A DNA stretch of 42,196 nucleotides from positions 208 through 42,403 of the forward strand of contig PMJO01000173.1 in the NCBI GenBank assembly GCA_003158455.1. The letters are read 5' to 3'. A model generated the notes under the pieces. It was not told the origin of the DNA. It was given only the letters and a program-made list of their open reading frames with translations, and made no database searches. A program made the position numbers and the translations under genes. The number at the start of each line of letters is the position of its first letter. The stretch's first letter is position 1. This document shows, in pieces, positions 34,002 to 42,016 of this stretch. Source of the stretch: Myxococcales bacterium (GTDB lineage Bacteria; Myxococcota_A; Polyangia; Fen-1088).

Positions 34002-34586
34002 CTACGTGCGCGGGCCGATGGGCAGGACGGTGCGGCCGAAGCTTTCGTTCAAGACTTGGGCGATGCCCAGGTACATGGCGGACAGGCCGGTGAAAATGCC
34101 TTCCCAGCCCGCGACGCGCGTGAATCCCTGGTAGCCGCTGAGGTCACCGGCGGCCAGCAGCCAGAACAGGATGGTGAGCGAGCCAAACACGGTCATCAGG
34201 GCCTTGTTGGCGCGTAGGGTGCCGAAGAACATCAGGAAAGTGAAGCAGCCCCACAGCAACAGGTACGCGCCCACCGATGCCTTGTCCGGAGCATCGGCCC
34301 ACTTCATTTTGGGCAGGATCAGCATAGTCGCCAAGCTGATCCAGAACAGGCCATACGAGGTGAAGGCCAGGGTGCCGAAGGTGTTGCGTTTCTTCCATTC
34401 CATCACCCCCGCAATGACCTGCCCCAGCCCGCCGTAGCATAGCCCCATCGCCAGGATCATGCTTGACAGCGCAATGATCCCGGCGTTGTGCAGGTTCAGC
34501 AAGACGGTGGTCATGCCGAATCCCATCAGGCCCAAGGGCGCGGGGTTGGCTGTGCTGTCTTTGATGATGGTCTCGGTGCTGTCCAT
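34002..34586 (-). CDS. GPR1/FUN34/YaaH (SatP-type) acetate/succinate transporter
   Basis: 194 residues with six membrane segments and the family signature [14 protein letters not shown] near the N-terminus. Typical FGG-like and Asn-containing positions follow ([16 protein letters not shown]). AGAGGTAA precedes ATG 34586. The family imports acetate or succinate with protons. It stands alone, between a hybrid kinase gene and a convergent MBL pair. Confidence 0.9.
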   Translation of the reverse strand: MDSTETIIKDSTANPAPLGLMGFGMTTVLLNLHNAGIIALSSMILAMGLCYGGLGQVIAGVMEWKKRNTFGTLAFTSYGLFWISLATMLILPKMKWADAPDKASVGAYLLLWGCFTFLMFFGTLRANKALMTVFGSLTILFWLLAAGDLSGYQGFTRVAGWEGIFTGLSAMYLGIAQVLNESFGRTVLPIGPRT

Positions 34587-34719
34587 GGCATTACCTCTTT
34601 ACGCGGCTGCGCGCCCGGGGCTGATCCTGTGCCGCCCACTGTCCGCCGATGCGCTCCCGTCAACCTAGCTGGCGCTCGGCATCGTGCCTTTCCCCTGCGG
34701 GTGGGTCAAGGGCGTTGTC

Positions 34720-34793
34720 GGATTCGGAGCAGGAGGCCGGGGCGGAGACGGAGACGGAGGCGAGGGCCGTGACGGGGCCCCTGCTCCGAATCC
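34720..34793. repeat. Long inverted repeat between the satP-like and hybrid kinase genes
   Basis: Perfect 14-bp arms GGATTCGGAGCAGG (34720-34733) and CCTGCTCCGAATCC (34780-34793) flank a 46-nt loop containing GGAGAC direct repeats. It may terminate the kinase transcript ending at 34801. It shares the GGATTCGG word with the hairpin at 33947-33993, so a dispersed intergenic repeat family is possible. Confidence 0.6.
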
Positions 34794-34800
34794 ACTCGCA

Positions 34801-36813
34801 TCACGGGCGCGCGTCTGCGCCTTCGCCCGCCGCGTGCGCCTCGATCAGTTCCAGCAACTCGGCCACCTGGAACGGCTTTTGGATACAAGCCAGCCCGGGG
34901 CTCTCCAGAAAGTGCCGCGCCTCGGGCGAGCAGGCCCCACCGGTGATGAAGATGAACCGCTGGGCCAGCTCGGGCCAGCGCTGCCTGACTGTCTCGTACA
35001 GCTCGGAGCCCGACATGTCGGGCATCTGCAGGTCGCACAACACCGCGTCGAAGGCGCGATCCTGGCCGAACAAGCGCAGCGCCTCCTTGGCTCCCAACGT
35101 GGTTTCCACATCGTGGTGGCTGATCAACATCCGGCGGTACGCTTTCAGCAGCAGTGCCTCGTCGTCCACCGCCAGCAGACGCCGGCGCTGCACCGCCTTG
35201 CTCGATGGCAGGGTCTTGGGCCGCTCTACCACGCCCGCGCCGGCCGCCGGCAGGCGCACGCGAAACAGGGCCCCACGTCCCGGTACGCTCTCCACCGTCA
35301 ACTCGCCGCCGGCGGAGGTCACGATGTCACGCGAGATGGGCAGCCCCAGTCCGGTACCCACTCCAGGTGGCTTTGTGGTGAAGAACGATTCGAAGATGCG
35401 TGGCATGACCTCGGTCGGAATGCCCGGGCCATTGTCTTCCACCTCGATCACCACGCGGTCTCCGTCGTCGTAGCTGCGCACGTAGAGCCGATTGCGCTTG
35501 GGATTCCCTACCGCCAGGGCATGCGCGGCGTTCATGAGCAGGTTGATGAACACTTGGCCCAGCCGGGCGGCGCTGGCGCGCACGCGCCGGGTCGCGCGCA
35601 GATCTCTTTCCACCTGGGTACGATAGCGGAGTTCGCTGCGCAGCATGGTCAGCGATGAGTCCACCGCGGCGTTCACGTCAGTGAGCAGGGTGGCGTCCTC
35701 GTCCACGCGCGAAAACGCGTGCAAGTCACGCACGATGCGATGGATGCGGGCCATGCCCTCCTTCGACTCGTGCACGATGTTCATGGCCTCGAAAAGAATG
35801 TCGCTGAACCCCAGCCGGCGCGCGGCCTTGGGATCTGTCTTGGGCTTGCCGTCGGACGACTGCAGAAGTTCGGCCAGGGCCTCCAGGTTGGCCAGCACGA
35901 ACGAGGCCGGATTGTTGATCTCGTGCGCAACCCCGGCGGCCAGCATGCCGATGGAGGCCAGCTTCTCCGACTGCAAACGCCGCACTTCACGGTCGCGCTC
36001 TTCGGTCACGTCGCGCACGTAGAGCAGAACCCGCCGCCCCGACGCGGGATAGGCGCGCGCCTCGAACTGACGCCCGTGCAGGGAAAAGGTCCGGTCCAAG
36101 GTTGCTTTCTTGGCGGCGGCGTCGTGGGCCAGAATGGCCAGAATCTCACGCATGGACGGATCCGACCCCGCCTCGCTGGCGCCTCCGGAAAACAGGCGCT
36201 CGCCCGAAGGCAGCCGAGGCGAGTCCGGCTCGCCCCGCATGCGACGAAGGGCGTTGTTCTCGATCTGCACATGTCCCGACGCGTCAAGAAGCAACAACCC
36301 ATCTTCGATGACATTGAAGGTGTCACGAAGCGCGTCGCGCTCGGCGCGCAACTCGCCTGCCAGGTCCTCCAGTTGGCGGGTGCGTTCCACCACCTTGCCC
36401 GCCAGTTCAAGGTTGTGGCGACGAACCTCGTCAGCGAGCGCTTTCGAGCGCAGGACCGATCCCACCCGCGCCAGCAGTTCCAGCGGTTCGATAGGCTGCA
36501 CGACGAAATCCGCCGCACCCATATCGAGTCCGCGTAGGCGGTTTTCCACCGGGCTCTGCGCGGTGGCCAGAAGGACCACCGGGACAGCCGCGGTATTGTC
36601 ATTGGCACGAACTCGCCGACACAACTCGAATCCGTCCATCCCTGGCGTATGGGTGCGCGCGAGCACCAGGTCCACGCCGCCCTCTTCGATCAAGCGCAAG
36701 GCCGCGTCCCCGTCAGGTGCCTCCACAAGCTTGTGCGTGCCCAGCGACTGTAATGCGTCCAGAACCGCGGCGCGGTTCTCACTGTCGTCGATAACCACGA
36801 GAATGCACGCCAT
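34801..36813 (-). CDS. Hybrid histidine kinase: degenerate receiver, PAS-like, kinase core, receiver
   Basis: 670 soluble residues with no membrane segments. The first receiver has ILVVIDDSE but reads LVLARTHTPGMDG where the phospho-acceptor Asp should be (Arg), and VVQPIEP where Lys is expected (Gln). It is followed by a coiled linker and a PAS-like region (DTFNVIEDGLLLLDASGHVQ). The kinase core has H-box AAGVAHEINNPASF, N-box FINLLMNAAHAL and G boxes EVEDNGPGIPTE and GTGLGLPISR. The C-terminal receiver is intact (LLAVDDEAL, VLCDLQMP, IQKPF). A upstream AGGA supports ATG 36813. It likely passes phosphate to its own receiver; the output is unknown. It diverges from the MerR/TPR gene. Confidence 0.92.
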   Translation of the reverse strand: MACILVVIDDSENRAAVLDALQSLGTHKLVEAPDGDAALRLIEEGGVDLVLARTHTPGMDGFELCRRVRANDNTAAVPVVLLATAQSPVENRLRGLDMGAADFVVQPIEPLELLARVGSVLRSKALADEVRRHNLELAGKVVERTRQLEDLAGELRAERDALRDTFNVIEDGLLLLDASGHVQIENNALRRMRGEPDSPRLPSGERLFSGGASEAGSDPSMREILAILAHDAAAKKATLDRTFSLHGRQFEARAYPASGRRVLLYVRDVTEERDREVRRLQSEKLASIGMLAAGVAHEINNPASFVLANLEALAELLQSSDGKPKTDPKAARRLGFSDILFEAMNIVHESKEGMARIHRIVRDLHAFSRVDEDATLLTDVNAAVDSSLTMLRSELRYRTQVERDLRATRRVRASAARLGQVFINLLMNAAHALAVGNPKRNRLYVRSYDDGDRVVIEVEDNGPGIPTEVMPRIFESFFTTKPPGVGTGLGLPISRDIVTSAGGELTVESVPGRGALFRVRLPAAGAGVVERPKTLPSSKAVQRRRLLAVDDEALLLKAYRRMLISHHDVETTLGAKEALRLFGQDRAFDAVLCDLQMPDMSGSELYETVRQRWPELAQRFIFITGGACSPEARHFLESPGLACIQKPFQVAELLELIEAHAAGEGADARP

Positions 36814-37060
36814 CGCCCGTCCTGATTTCTACGCCCCGCGCGCCCAATCGAAAAACCCGGCGCACGCGCAAGACAAGGGAATCCCCAGACGCAGTCCGCG
36901 AATCCGCCGCGATAGTCTGAGGTGTGCGTTACTCATGGAGCAAGGGTCAGCTATTATCCGCCCGTACCCGACACCTTTTCAAGTCTGCTGCGTCTGCTGC
37001 GCGATGTGGGCAAGCGTGGGGATGGGTAGGCGGACGCAACCCGCAACGCGACAAGCGTTG

Positions 37061-37066
37061 TATAGT
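37061..37066 (+). promoter_or_regulatory. Possible -10 element of the MerR/TPR gene, giving a near-leaderless mRNA
   Basis: TATAGT ends 10 nt before ATG 37077, so transcription would begin only about 3-4 nt before the start codon. No ribosome binding site precedes the ATG and no good -35 box is visible. The TA-rich hexamer stands out in GC-rich DNA. Confidence 0.3.
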
Positions 37067-37076
37067 CTCGCCCGAG

Positions 37077-37919
37077 ATGTATACGGCTCGCGCGGTGGCA
37101 GCGGTTCTCGGCATGAGCGTGGCACGCCTGCGCTCGTACCTGCGTTCCGGCATCGTCACCCCCACCCGCAACGAAAAGGGCGAGATGCGTTTTTCGTTCG
37201 CGGACCTTGTTCTCCTGCGCAAGGCCGAAGGCCTGATCGAGCAGCGCATACCCGCCCGCCGGGTGCGCGATGCCATCAAGAAGATCCGCGACGGCTTGCC
37301 CGCCGGCGCCTCGTTCCACCAGGTCACGCTTTCTGAGGAAGGCCAGCGAGTTATCGCCGATGACGGACATCGACGCTGGCACCCGGAATCGGGGCAGACC
37401 GTGTTCGATTTTCAAGGCCCGCTGCCTGACAGCAGCGGTGCCACGGTCACGTCCTTGGGCGACGCACGCACAGGCGCATCCCCCGCTGCGCGCCAGGAGC
37501 CGCCACTCACGGCGCACGACTTCTACAAGCGCGGCTGCTTGCTGGAAACCACCTCACCCGACGAAGCTGGCGATGCCTACCGGGCGGCGCTGGAATTGGA
37601 ACCCGAGTTCGCCGACGCGCATGTAAACCTGGGCCGCTTGCTACATGAGGTGGGCGACGTGTACGCAGCCCTGGTGCACTACCGAGCGGCGCTCTCGCTC
37701 CGCCCCGGCGACGCCACCGCGGCCTTCAACGTCGGTGTGGCCCTGGAGGACCTCGGTGCAACGGTCGACGCCATCGCCGCATATCGGCGTGCGCTGGAAT
37801 GCGATGCCCGCAACCCCGACGCCCACTACAATCTAGCGCGCCTCCTCGAACAAGACGGCAAGCCCGACTTGGCCGTGCGCCACCTGCTGCTATACCGTCA
37901 GTTGACCAAGAAGCGTTGA
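37077..37919 (+). CDS. MerR-like DNA-binding domain fused to TPR repeats
   Basis: 280 residues. The first 70 are a MerR-type winged HTH (YTARAVAAVLGMSVARLRSYLR, then a recognition wing and SFADLVLLRKAEGLI). A linker follows, then about four TPR units (DAYRAALELEPEFADAHVNLGR, ALVHYRAALSLRPGDATAAF, AIAAYRRALECDARNPDAHY). TPRs bind protein partners, so this may be a DNA-binding adaptor rather than a small-molecule sensor, since no effector domain is present. It overlaps the tsaE start by one base and so shares a transcript with it. Targets are unknown. Confidence 0.85.
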   Translation: MYTARAVAAVLGMSVARLRSYLRSGIVTPTRNEKGEMRFSFADLVLLRKAEGLIEQRIPARRVRDAIKKIRDGLPAGASFHQVTLSEEGQRVIADDGHRRWHPESGQTVFDFQGPLPDSSGATVTSLGDARTGASPAARQEPPLTAHDFYKRGCLLETTSPDEAGDAYRAALELEPEFADAHVNLGRLLHEVGDVYAALVHYRAALSLRPGDATAAFNVGVALEDLGATVDAIAAYRRALECDARNPDAHYNLARLLEQDGKPDLAVRHLLLYRQLTKKR

Positions 37920-38419
37920 TGGCAAGCGCAGGCGAAGAAACCGATCGTCCGTCGGCGACCGCGACGGTCATGGCAAATCGTGTCGAGGACATGCGTCGCC
38001 TGGGCGTGTGTCTTGGGCGGGCCATGCGCGTGGGTGACGTGGTTGCGTTGGTCGGCCCGCTGGGCAGCGGCAAGACCACCTTCGCCCAAGGGCTGGCGCA
38101 GGGATTGGGCGTGGCGGCTGACCGCCATGTGGCGAGCCCCAGCTTCGCCCTGGTCAACGAGCACCCGGGCCGAACCCCGTTCGTGCACGTCGATCTCTAC
38201 CGCATACGCACGCGCGCTGAGCTGCCCGAGCTGGGCATCGAAGAAGCCTACGACCGAGCGGCCACGGCCATCGAGTGGGCCGACCGCTTTCCCGAGATTC
38301 TGCCGGCCGATCACTTGCAGATCACACTGGACGTGGACGATACTGGCCGGCGCCGACTCGACCTGCATCCCACCGGACCGCGCGCTATAGCGCTGGCGGC
38401 GGTCTTGGCGAGAACTTGA
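37919..38419 (+). CDS. tsaE: tRNA threonylcarbamoyladenosine biosynthesis ATPase TsaE
   Basis: 166 residues with Walker A GPLGSGKTTFAQGL, then SPSFALVNEHPG, the HVDLYRIRT motif and AIEWADRFPEILP, all diagnostic of TsaE (YjeE). TsaE hydrolyses ATP to cycle the TsaB-TsaD complex that makes t6A37 in ANN-reading tRNAs; it is essential in most bacteria. The start overlaps the upstream stop by one base (TGATG). The unusually long N-terminal extension (about 20 residues) could be shortened to a Met at position 18. Confidence 0.95.
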   Translation: MASAGEETDRPSATATVMANRVEDMRRLGVCLGRAMRVGDVVALVGPLGSGKTTFAQGLAQGLGVAADRHVASPSFALVNEHPGRTPFVHVDLYRIRTRAELPELGIEEAYDRAATAIEWADRFPEILPADHLQITLDVDDTGRRRLDLHPTGPRAIALAAVLART

Positions 38420-38450
38420 TCGCCGGCCCCGGCATCCCTATGTTAGGGAG

Positions 38451-39143
38451 GTGGACACTATCCAGGTGATCTTCGGCGACGTTCGCCAACTGATGCCACC
38501 GCCCTACTGCGAGTTCGTTCTGGTGGCGACGGCTTTTCTGTGCGGCGCCCTGGTGGGCTTTGAACGGGAGAAGGGACACAAGCCGGCCGGGCTGCGCACG
38601 ATCATCTTGATCTGCGTTGGGTCCGCCATTTTCACTGTGGTGTCGGCCAGCCCCGCCCTGGGCGGGCACGAGCCGGCCCGCATCGCCGCCCAAATCGTGA
38701 CCGGGGTCGGCTTTCTGGGCGCGGGGTCCATTCTGCGCGACCGCCACCACATCTCTGGCCTAACCACCGCGGCCACCATCTGGGCCAGCTCGGGCATCGG
38801 CCTCGCGGTGGGGGCCGGCTACGCGACTGCGGGCGTGGTCCTGTCCGCCGCCGTGCTGATCACTCTGGGCTGGGTCCGCCGTCTGGAATTAGTGCTAAAT
38901 GGCGCGTGTCAGGTGCAGCGAGTGCTGGTGGTGTACCAGCCTGGCCAAGGCAAGACGCGGGCTCGCATCACCGCGCTACTCGACGAGGCCAAGGGCCACA
39001 TCGCCATCGGCGAAGACAGAGAACGTCCAGCAGGCATGCGGGAACTGAGCGTCGAATACTGCGGCTTTCATCGCGACCACCGCTGCGTGCTCGCCCAGTT
39101 AGCCGACGTCCCCGGCGTGGAAGCCCTGGAAACGTCGAAATAG
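38451..39143 (+). CDS. MgtC/SapB family membrane protein
   Basis: 230 residues. The membrane part has the family motifs LVATAFLCGALVGFEREKG, AGLRTIILICVGSAIFT, RIAAQIVTGVGFLGAGSILR and TTAATIWASSGIG. A soluble C-terminal domain of about 80 residues (ACT-like in the family) follows. MgtC proteins affect magnesium homeostasis and ATP synthase in some pathogens; SapB-type members have unknown roles. The GTG start at 38451 lies directly on its AGGGAG ribosome site, so a GTG five codons later (38466) is a strong alternative. Confidence 0.88.
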   Translation: MDTIQVIFGDVRQLMPPPYCEFVLVATAFLCGALVGFEREKGHKPAGLRTIILICVGSAIFTVVSASPALGGHEPARIAAQIVTGVGFLGAGSILRDRHHISGLTTAATIWASSGIGLAVGAGYATAGVVLSAAVLITLGWVRRLELVLNGACQVQRVLVVYQPGQGKTRARITALLDEAKGHIAIGEDRERPAGMRELSVEYCGFHRDHRCVLAQLADVPGVEALETSK

Positions 39144-39180
39144 CTACTCCGCTGCCTGGACACTGGTCGCGTGGGGAGCC

Positions 39181-39197
39181 GGCGAGCTTTGCTCGCC
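39181..39197. terminator. Small perfect hairpin after the MgtC-family gene
   Basis: GGCGAGC-TTT-GCTCGCC forms a 7-bp perfect stem with a 3-nt loop, 38 bp after the MgtC-family stop. It could help terminate that transcript. No T-run follows. Confidence 0.45.
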
Positions 39198-39214
39198 GCG
39201 CACCATCGCGGGAG

Positions 39215-39245
39215 GTTATGGGAACCCTCTCAGGGTTCCCATAAC
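39215..39245. terminator. Perfect 14-bp stem, 3-nt loop hairpin overlapping the topB stop codon
   Basis: GTTATGGGAACCCT (39215-39228) and AGGGTTCCCATAAC (39232-39245) are exact reverse complements around CTC. The right arm encodes the last topB codons (Leu-Trp-Glu-Pro) and the stop lies in the loop and arm. It sits between two convergent genes, so it should work in both directions. Confidence 0.75.
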
Positions 39246-41620
39246 AGGGAACGCAGGTCGGCTTCGCTGCGCCGAACACCCTTCTCTTCGAACCACACCA
39301 CGAAGTCGCAACCTTCGCGCCAGCGCGAGCAGCCCCACCCGCGCTTGCCAGTGATGAGATGCCCCACCCGGCAGCGTGGACAAAGCAGATCGCCGACGCT
39401 GTCGGTCCGGGCTGCGTCGGGCTCGTTCGTCGACACGAGACGAATCGCTGCGCTCGCCGGGGGCCGCGTCTTGCTGGGAGCTGACTTGCGCTCTCGCCCG
39501 GCGCCGCGTGCGCGCGCCCATTTCTTCCCCTTGCCTGCGTTCGCAGCCGGCAGCGGCACGGCGCGCATGGGAGCGGCGGCACGGATGGCGTCGACTACCT
39601 CATGCACATAGCGAGCAATATCGGCCATGAAAGCGTCGCGCTTGTCTTCACCGCGCGCCATGCGGGCCAGGCGCGCCTCCCAAGTCCCGGTCAACTCAGG
39701 CGAGGCCAAGCTGGGCACCGGCAACCCGTCGATGAGTGCCATGCCCACCGGTGTGGCGACCAAATGCTTGCCCTCCCGCTCCACGAAGCCACGCTTGAGC
39801 AAGGTCTCGATGGTGGCCGCGCGCGTGGCGGGAGTGCCCAGGCCGCTGTCCTTCATCGCCGCCCTCAGCTCCTCATCGTCCAGCGCGTCCGAGAATCCCC
39901 GCAGGTCTTCCATTCCCTCGCGCGACGAACCGCGTCCCGCAGAACCTGTCTCCGGCCGCGCGATGGTCTTGCCCGCGTTCTCCATGGCTGACAGCAGAGT
40001 CGCCTCGCTATGCCGCGCGGGGGGCTTGGTCTTCTTGGCCAGCGCATCGAAGCTACCGTCCAAGCGCTGGCCCTCGGCCAACGGAGGCAACACCGCTGGC
40101 TCATCCTCGTCGCCCTCTTTCTTCTTGCCCTTCTTTCCCCGGTCCTCCGCGTCCTCTCCGCCGAAGCCGGCCACCTCTTGCCACCCAGCCACCAACCGTA
40201 CCTTGCCCCGAGCCACAAAGCGATCAGGCGGCGCGGGCGTAGCCGTGATCAATGAAGCATCCTCTGCGGGTACAGAGGCACTGCCGTCCTCGCCCTTGCC
40301 GCTTGCAAACGGCGCGGATTCGGTCCCCTGCCCCACCCTCACCACCACCTCAGTCTGTGCGAATTCGGCATCGGGATAGAAAGCCCCGAGAAATCGCCGC
40401 GCCACCAGATCGAAGACTCGGCGCTCGTTCCGCTCCAACCCGTCCAGCTTGGCGGACTTTCCCGTAGGCACGATGGCGTGGTGGTCCTGAATCTTGCTGT
40501 CGTCGAAAAAGCGCTTGCTCGGCCGTGGCTGATTCGCCAAGAGCGTCCGCGCGAAAGGCGCGTATTCGTCGAGCTCGGCCAGGCCGGCGAAGATCCTGGG
40601 CAAGGTAGCCGCCATGTCGCTCGACAGGTGGCGCGAATCGGTACGCGGATAGGTCAAAATCTTGTGCCGTTCGTACAGCGCTTGCGCCGCATCCAGGGTG
40701 GCCTGCGCCGACAGGCCGAAACGCCGGTTGGCGGTCCGTTGCAACGAGGTCAGATCGAAGAGCAGCGGCGGAGGTTCACGCGTCTTGCTCTGCTTCAGGC
40801 TTTCCACCACCGGGCCCTCGCGATCGACGGCCGCGCCATGCGCGCGACAGCGATCGCGCACCTCGGTGGCCACGCTCGTGCTGGCGAAACGCGTGGCCTT
40901 GTCGAGCGACCAGTTCGCGGCAAAGTGCGCGCCCTCCGTCGTGGTGAGCTCGGCCTTCAACTGCCAGTAGTCTTGCGGCGCGAAGTTCTGGATGGCCTTT
41001 TCGCGTTCAACCAGAATGGCCAGGGTGGGCGTCTGCACCCGGCCGATCGAATACAGCATGGAATCCGTGCCGCTGCGGTGGCGGACGGTTACTGCGCGGG
41101 TGGCGTTCAGTCCGACCAGCCAATCCGCCTCGGACCGGCAGCGTGCTGCGTCTGCCAGCTTCTCCAACTCAGCCCCTGGCTTCAGCGCTGAAAAACCCTG
41201 GCGAATAGCCTCGTCGGTCAACGAGGAGATCCAGAGTCGCCGGATGGGCAACCGGCTGCCCGCGAGCTGGTAGACGTAGCGAAAAATCAACTCTCCCTCG
41301 CGTCCTGCATCGCAAGCGTTGACCACCTCGGAGAAACGTTTGTCGCCGAGGAGCCGACACACCTCACGGAGTTGCTCACGCGTGCCCGGTACCGGCCGCA
41401 GCTTGAATTCTGACGGGATCATGGGCAGCGTGTCTAACCGCCAAGCCTTCCAGCGGCCGTCGTAGGAGGCCGGCTCTTCCAGCTCGACCAGGTGACCCAC
41501 GCACCAGGTGATCACGCGATCCTTGCCGTCGAAGCAAGACTTTCCCGCCGGCCGCACCCCCAGCACGCGGGCGAGATCGCGCGCGACTGAGGGTTTTTCG
41601 GCGATCACCAGTTGCACCAT
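39230..41620 (-). CDS. topB: DNA topoisomerase III
   Basis: 796 residues. The TOPRIM domain starts QLVIAEKPSVARDLARVLG and includes VNACDAGREGELIFRYV. The type IA core has RVQTPTLAIL and the catalytic Tyr in LTYPRTDSRHL. A charged, Lys/Glu-rich insert (DRGKKGKKKEGDEDE) interrupts the region before TPATRAATIETLLKRGFV. A C-terminal zinc-ribbon is present (LLCPRCRVGHL, RGWGCSRWREGCDF). It decatenates and relaxes DNA, usually with RecQ-type helicases. ATG 41620 has no strong ribosome site. The last codons overlap a perfect hairpin. Confidence 0.95.
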   Translation of the reverse strand: MVQLVIAEKPSVARDLARVLGVRPAGKSCFDGKDRVITWCVGHLVELEEPASYDGRWKAWRLDTLPMIPSEFKLRPVPGTREQLREVCRLLGDKRFSEVVNACDAGREGELIFRYVYQLAGSRLPIRRLWISSLTDEAIRQGFSALKPGAELEKLADAARCRSEADWLVGLNATRAVTVRHRSGTDSMLYSIGRVQTPTLAILVEREKAIQNFAPQDYWQLKAELTTTEGAHFAANWSLDKATRFASTSVATEVRDRCRAHGAAVDREGPVVESLKQSKTREPPPLLFDLTSLQRTANRRFGLSAQATLDAAQALYERHKILTYPRTDSRHLSSDMAATLPRIFAGLAELDEYAPFARTLLANQPRPSKRFFDDSKIQDHHAIVPTGKSAKLDGLERNERRVFDLVARRFLGAFYPDAEFAQTEVVVRVGQGTESAPFASGKGEDGSASVPAEDASLITATPAPPDRFVARGKVRLVAGWQEVAGFGGEDAEDRGKKGKKKEGDEDEPAVLPPLAEGQRLDGSFDALAKKTKPPARHSEATLLSAMENAGKTIARPETGSAGRGSSREGMEDLRGFSDALDDEELRAAMKDSGLGTPATRAATIETLLKRGFVEREGKHLVATPVGMALIDGLPVPSLASPELTGTWEARLARMARGEDKRDAFMADIARYVHEVVDAIRAAAPMRAVPLPAANAGKGKKWARARGAGRERKSAPSKTRPPASAAIRLVSTNEPDAARTDSVGDLLCPRCRVGHLITGKRGWGCSRWREGCDFVVWFEEKGVRRSEADLRSLLWEP

Positions 41621-41762
41621 GTGAGTTTATCGGAAGTTGCGCGAAGAAGGTGCGTAGCAAGCGACTAATTCTGGTGGATGGCCCAAAAAGGTCTCGGCTT
41701 CTGCGGCGAAAGCGGCTTCCCATCCGGGGCCCTGGTGAAACCCGGCGAATCGAGATCCGCGT

Positions 41763-41804
41763 CTCTCCCCGACGGGGAGAGGCCGCCGACGTCTGCGTCG
41801 GCGG
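41763..41804. repeat. Tandem hairpins of the CTCTCCCC type, in the gap upstream of topB
   Basis: CTCTCCCC-GAC-GGGGAGAG (41763-41781) is followed directly by CCGCCGAC-GTCTGC-GTCGGCGG (41783-41804), each with 8-bp perfect arms; a partial third copy lies at about 41871-41886. GC-rich CTCTCCCC/GGTGAGG repeats of this kind are common in intergenic DNA of many proteobacteria. The 395-bp gap (41621-42016) shows no gene. Confidence 0.6.
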
Positions 41805-42016
41805 GTGAGGGGCCGCCCGCACCGACGAAGCTTGAAACCTCGCTCTTTGCAGGTCTGACGGCCCCCAGTTCTCTCCCCGTCGGGAGTCCTTGCGGCCGTG
41901 CTCGTAGGCCTCGGTCCGGCAAAGGCCGATGTGAACTACGCCCTGGTGTTCAGCATCCGGTCGACCTCGAGTGAGCCGTCTTGATCTGATGTCCTGCTGC
42001 TACCCGCACCCGCCCC

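Noticed and set aside
41763-41804. CRISPR-like spaced hairpins
   Set aside because: Only two different adjacent hairpins plus a partial copy, with no regular repeat-spacer spacing and no cas genes.
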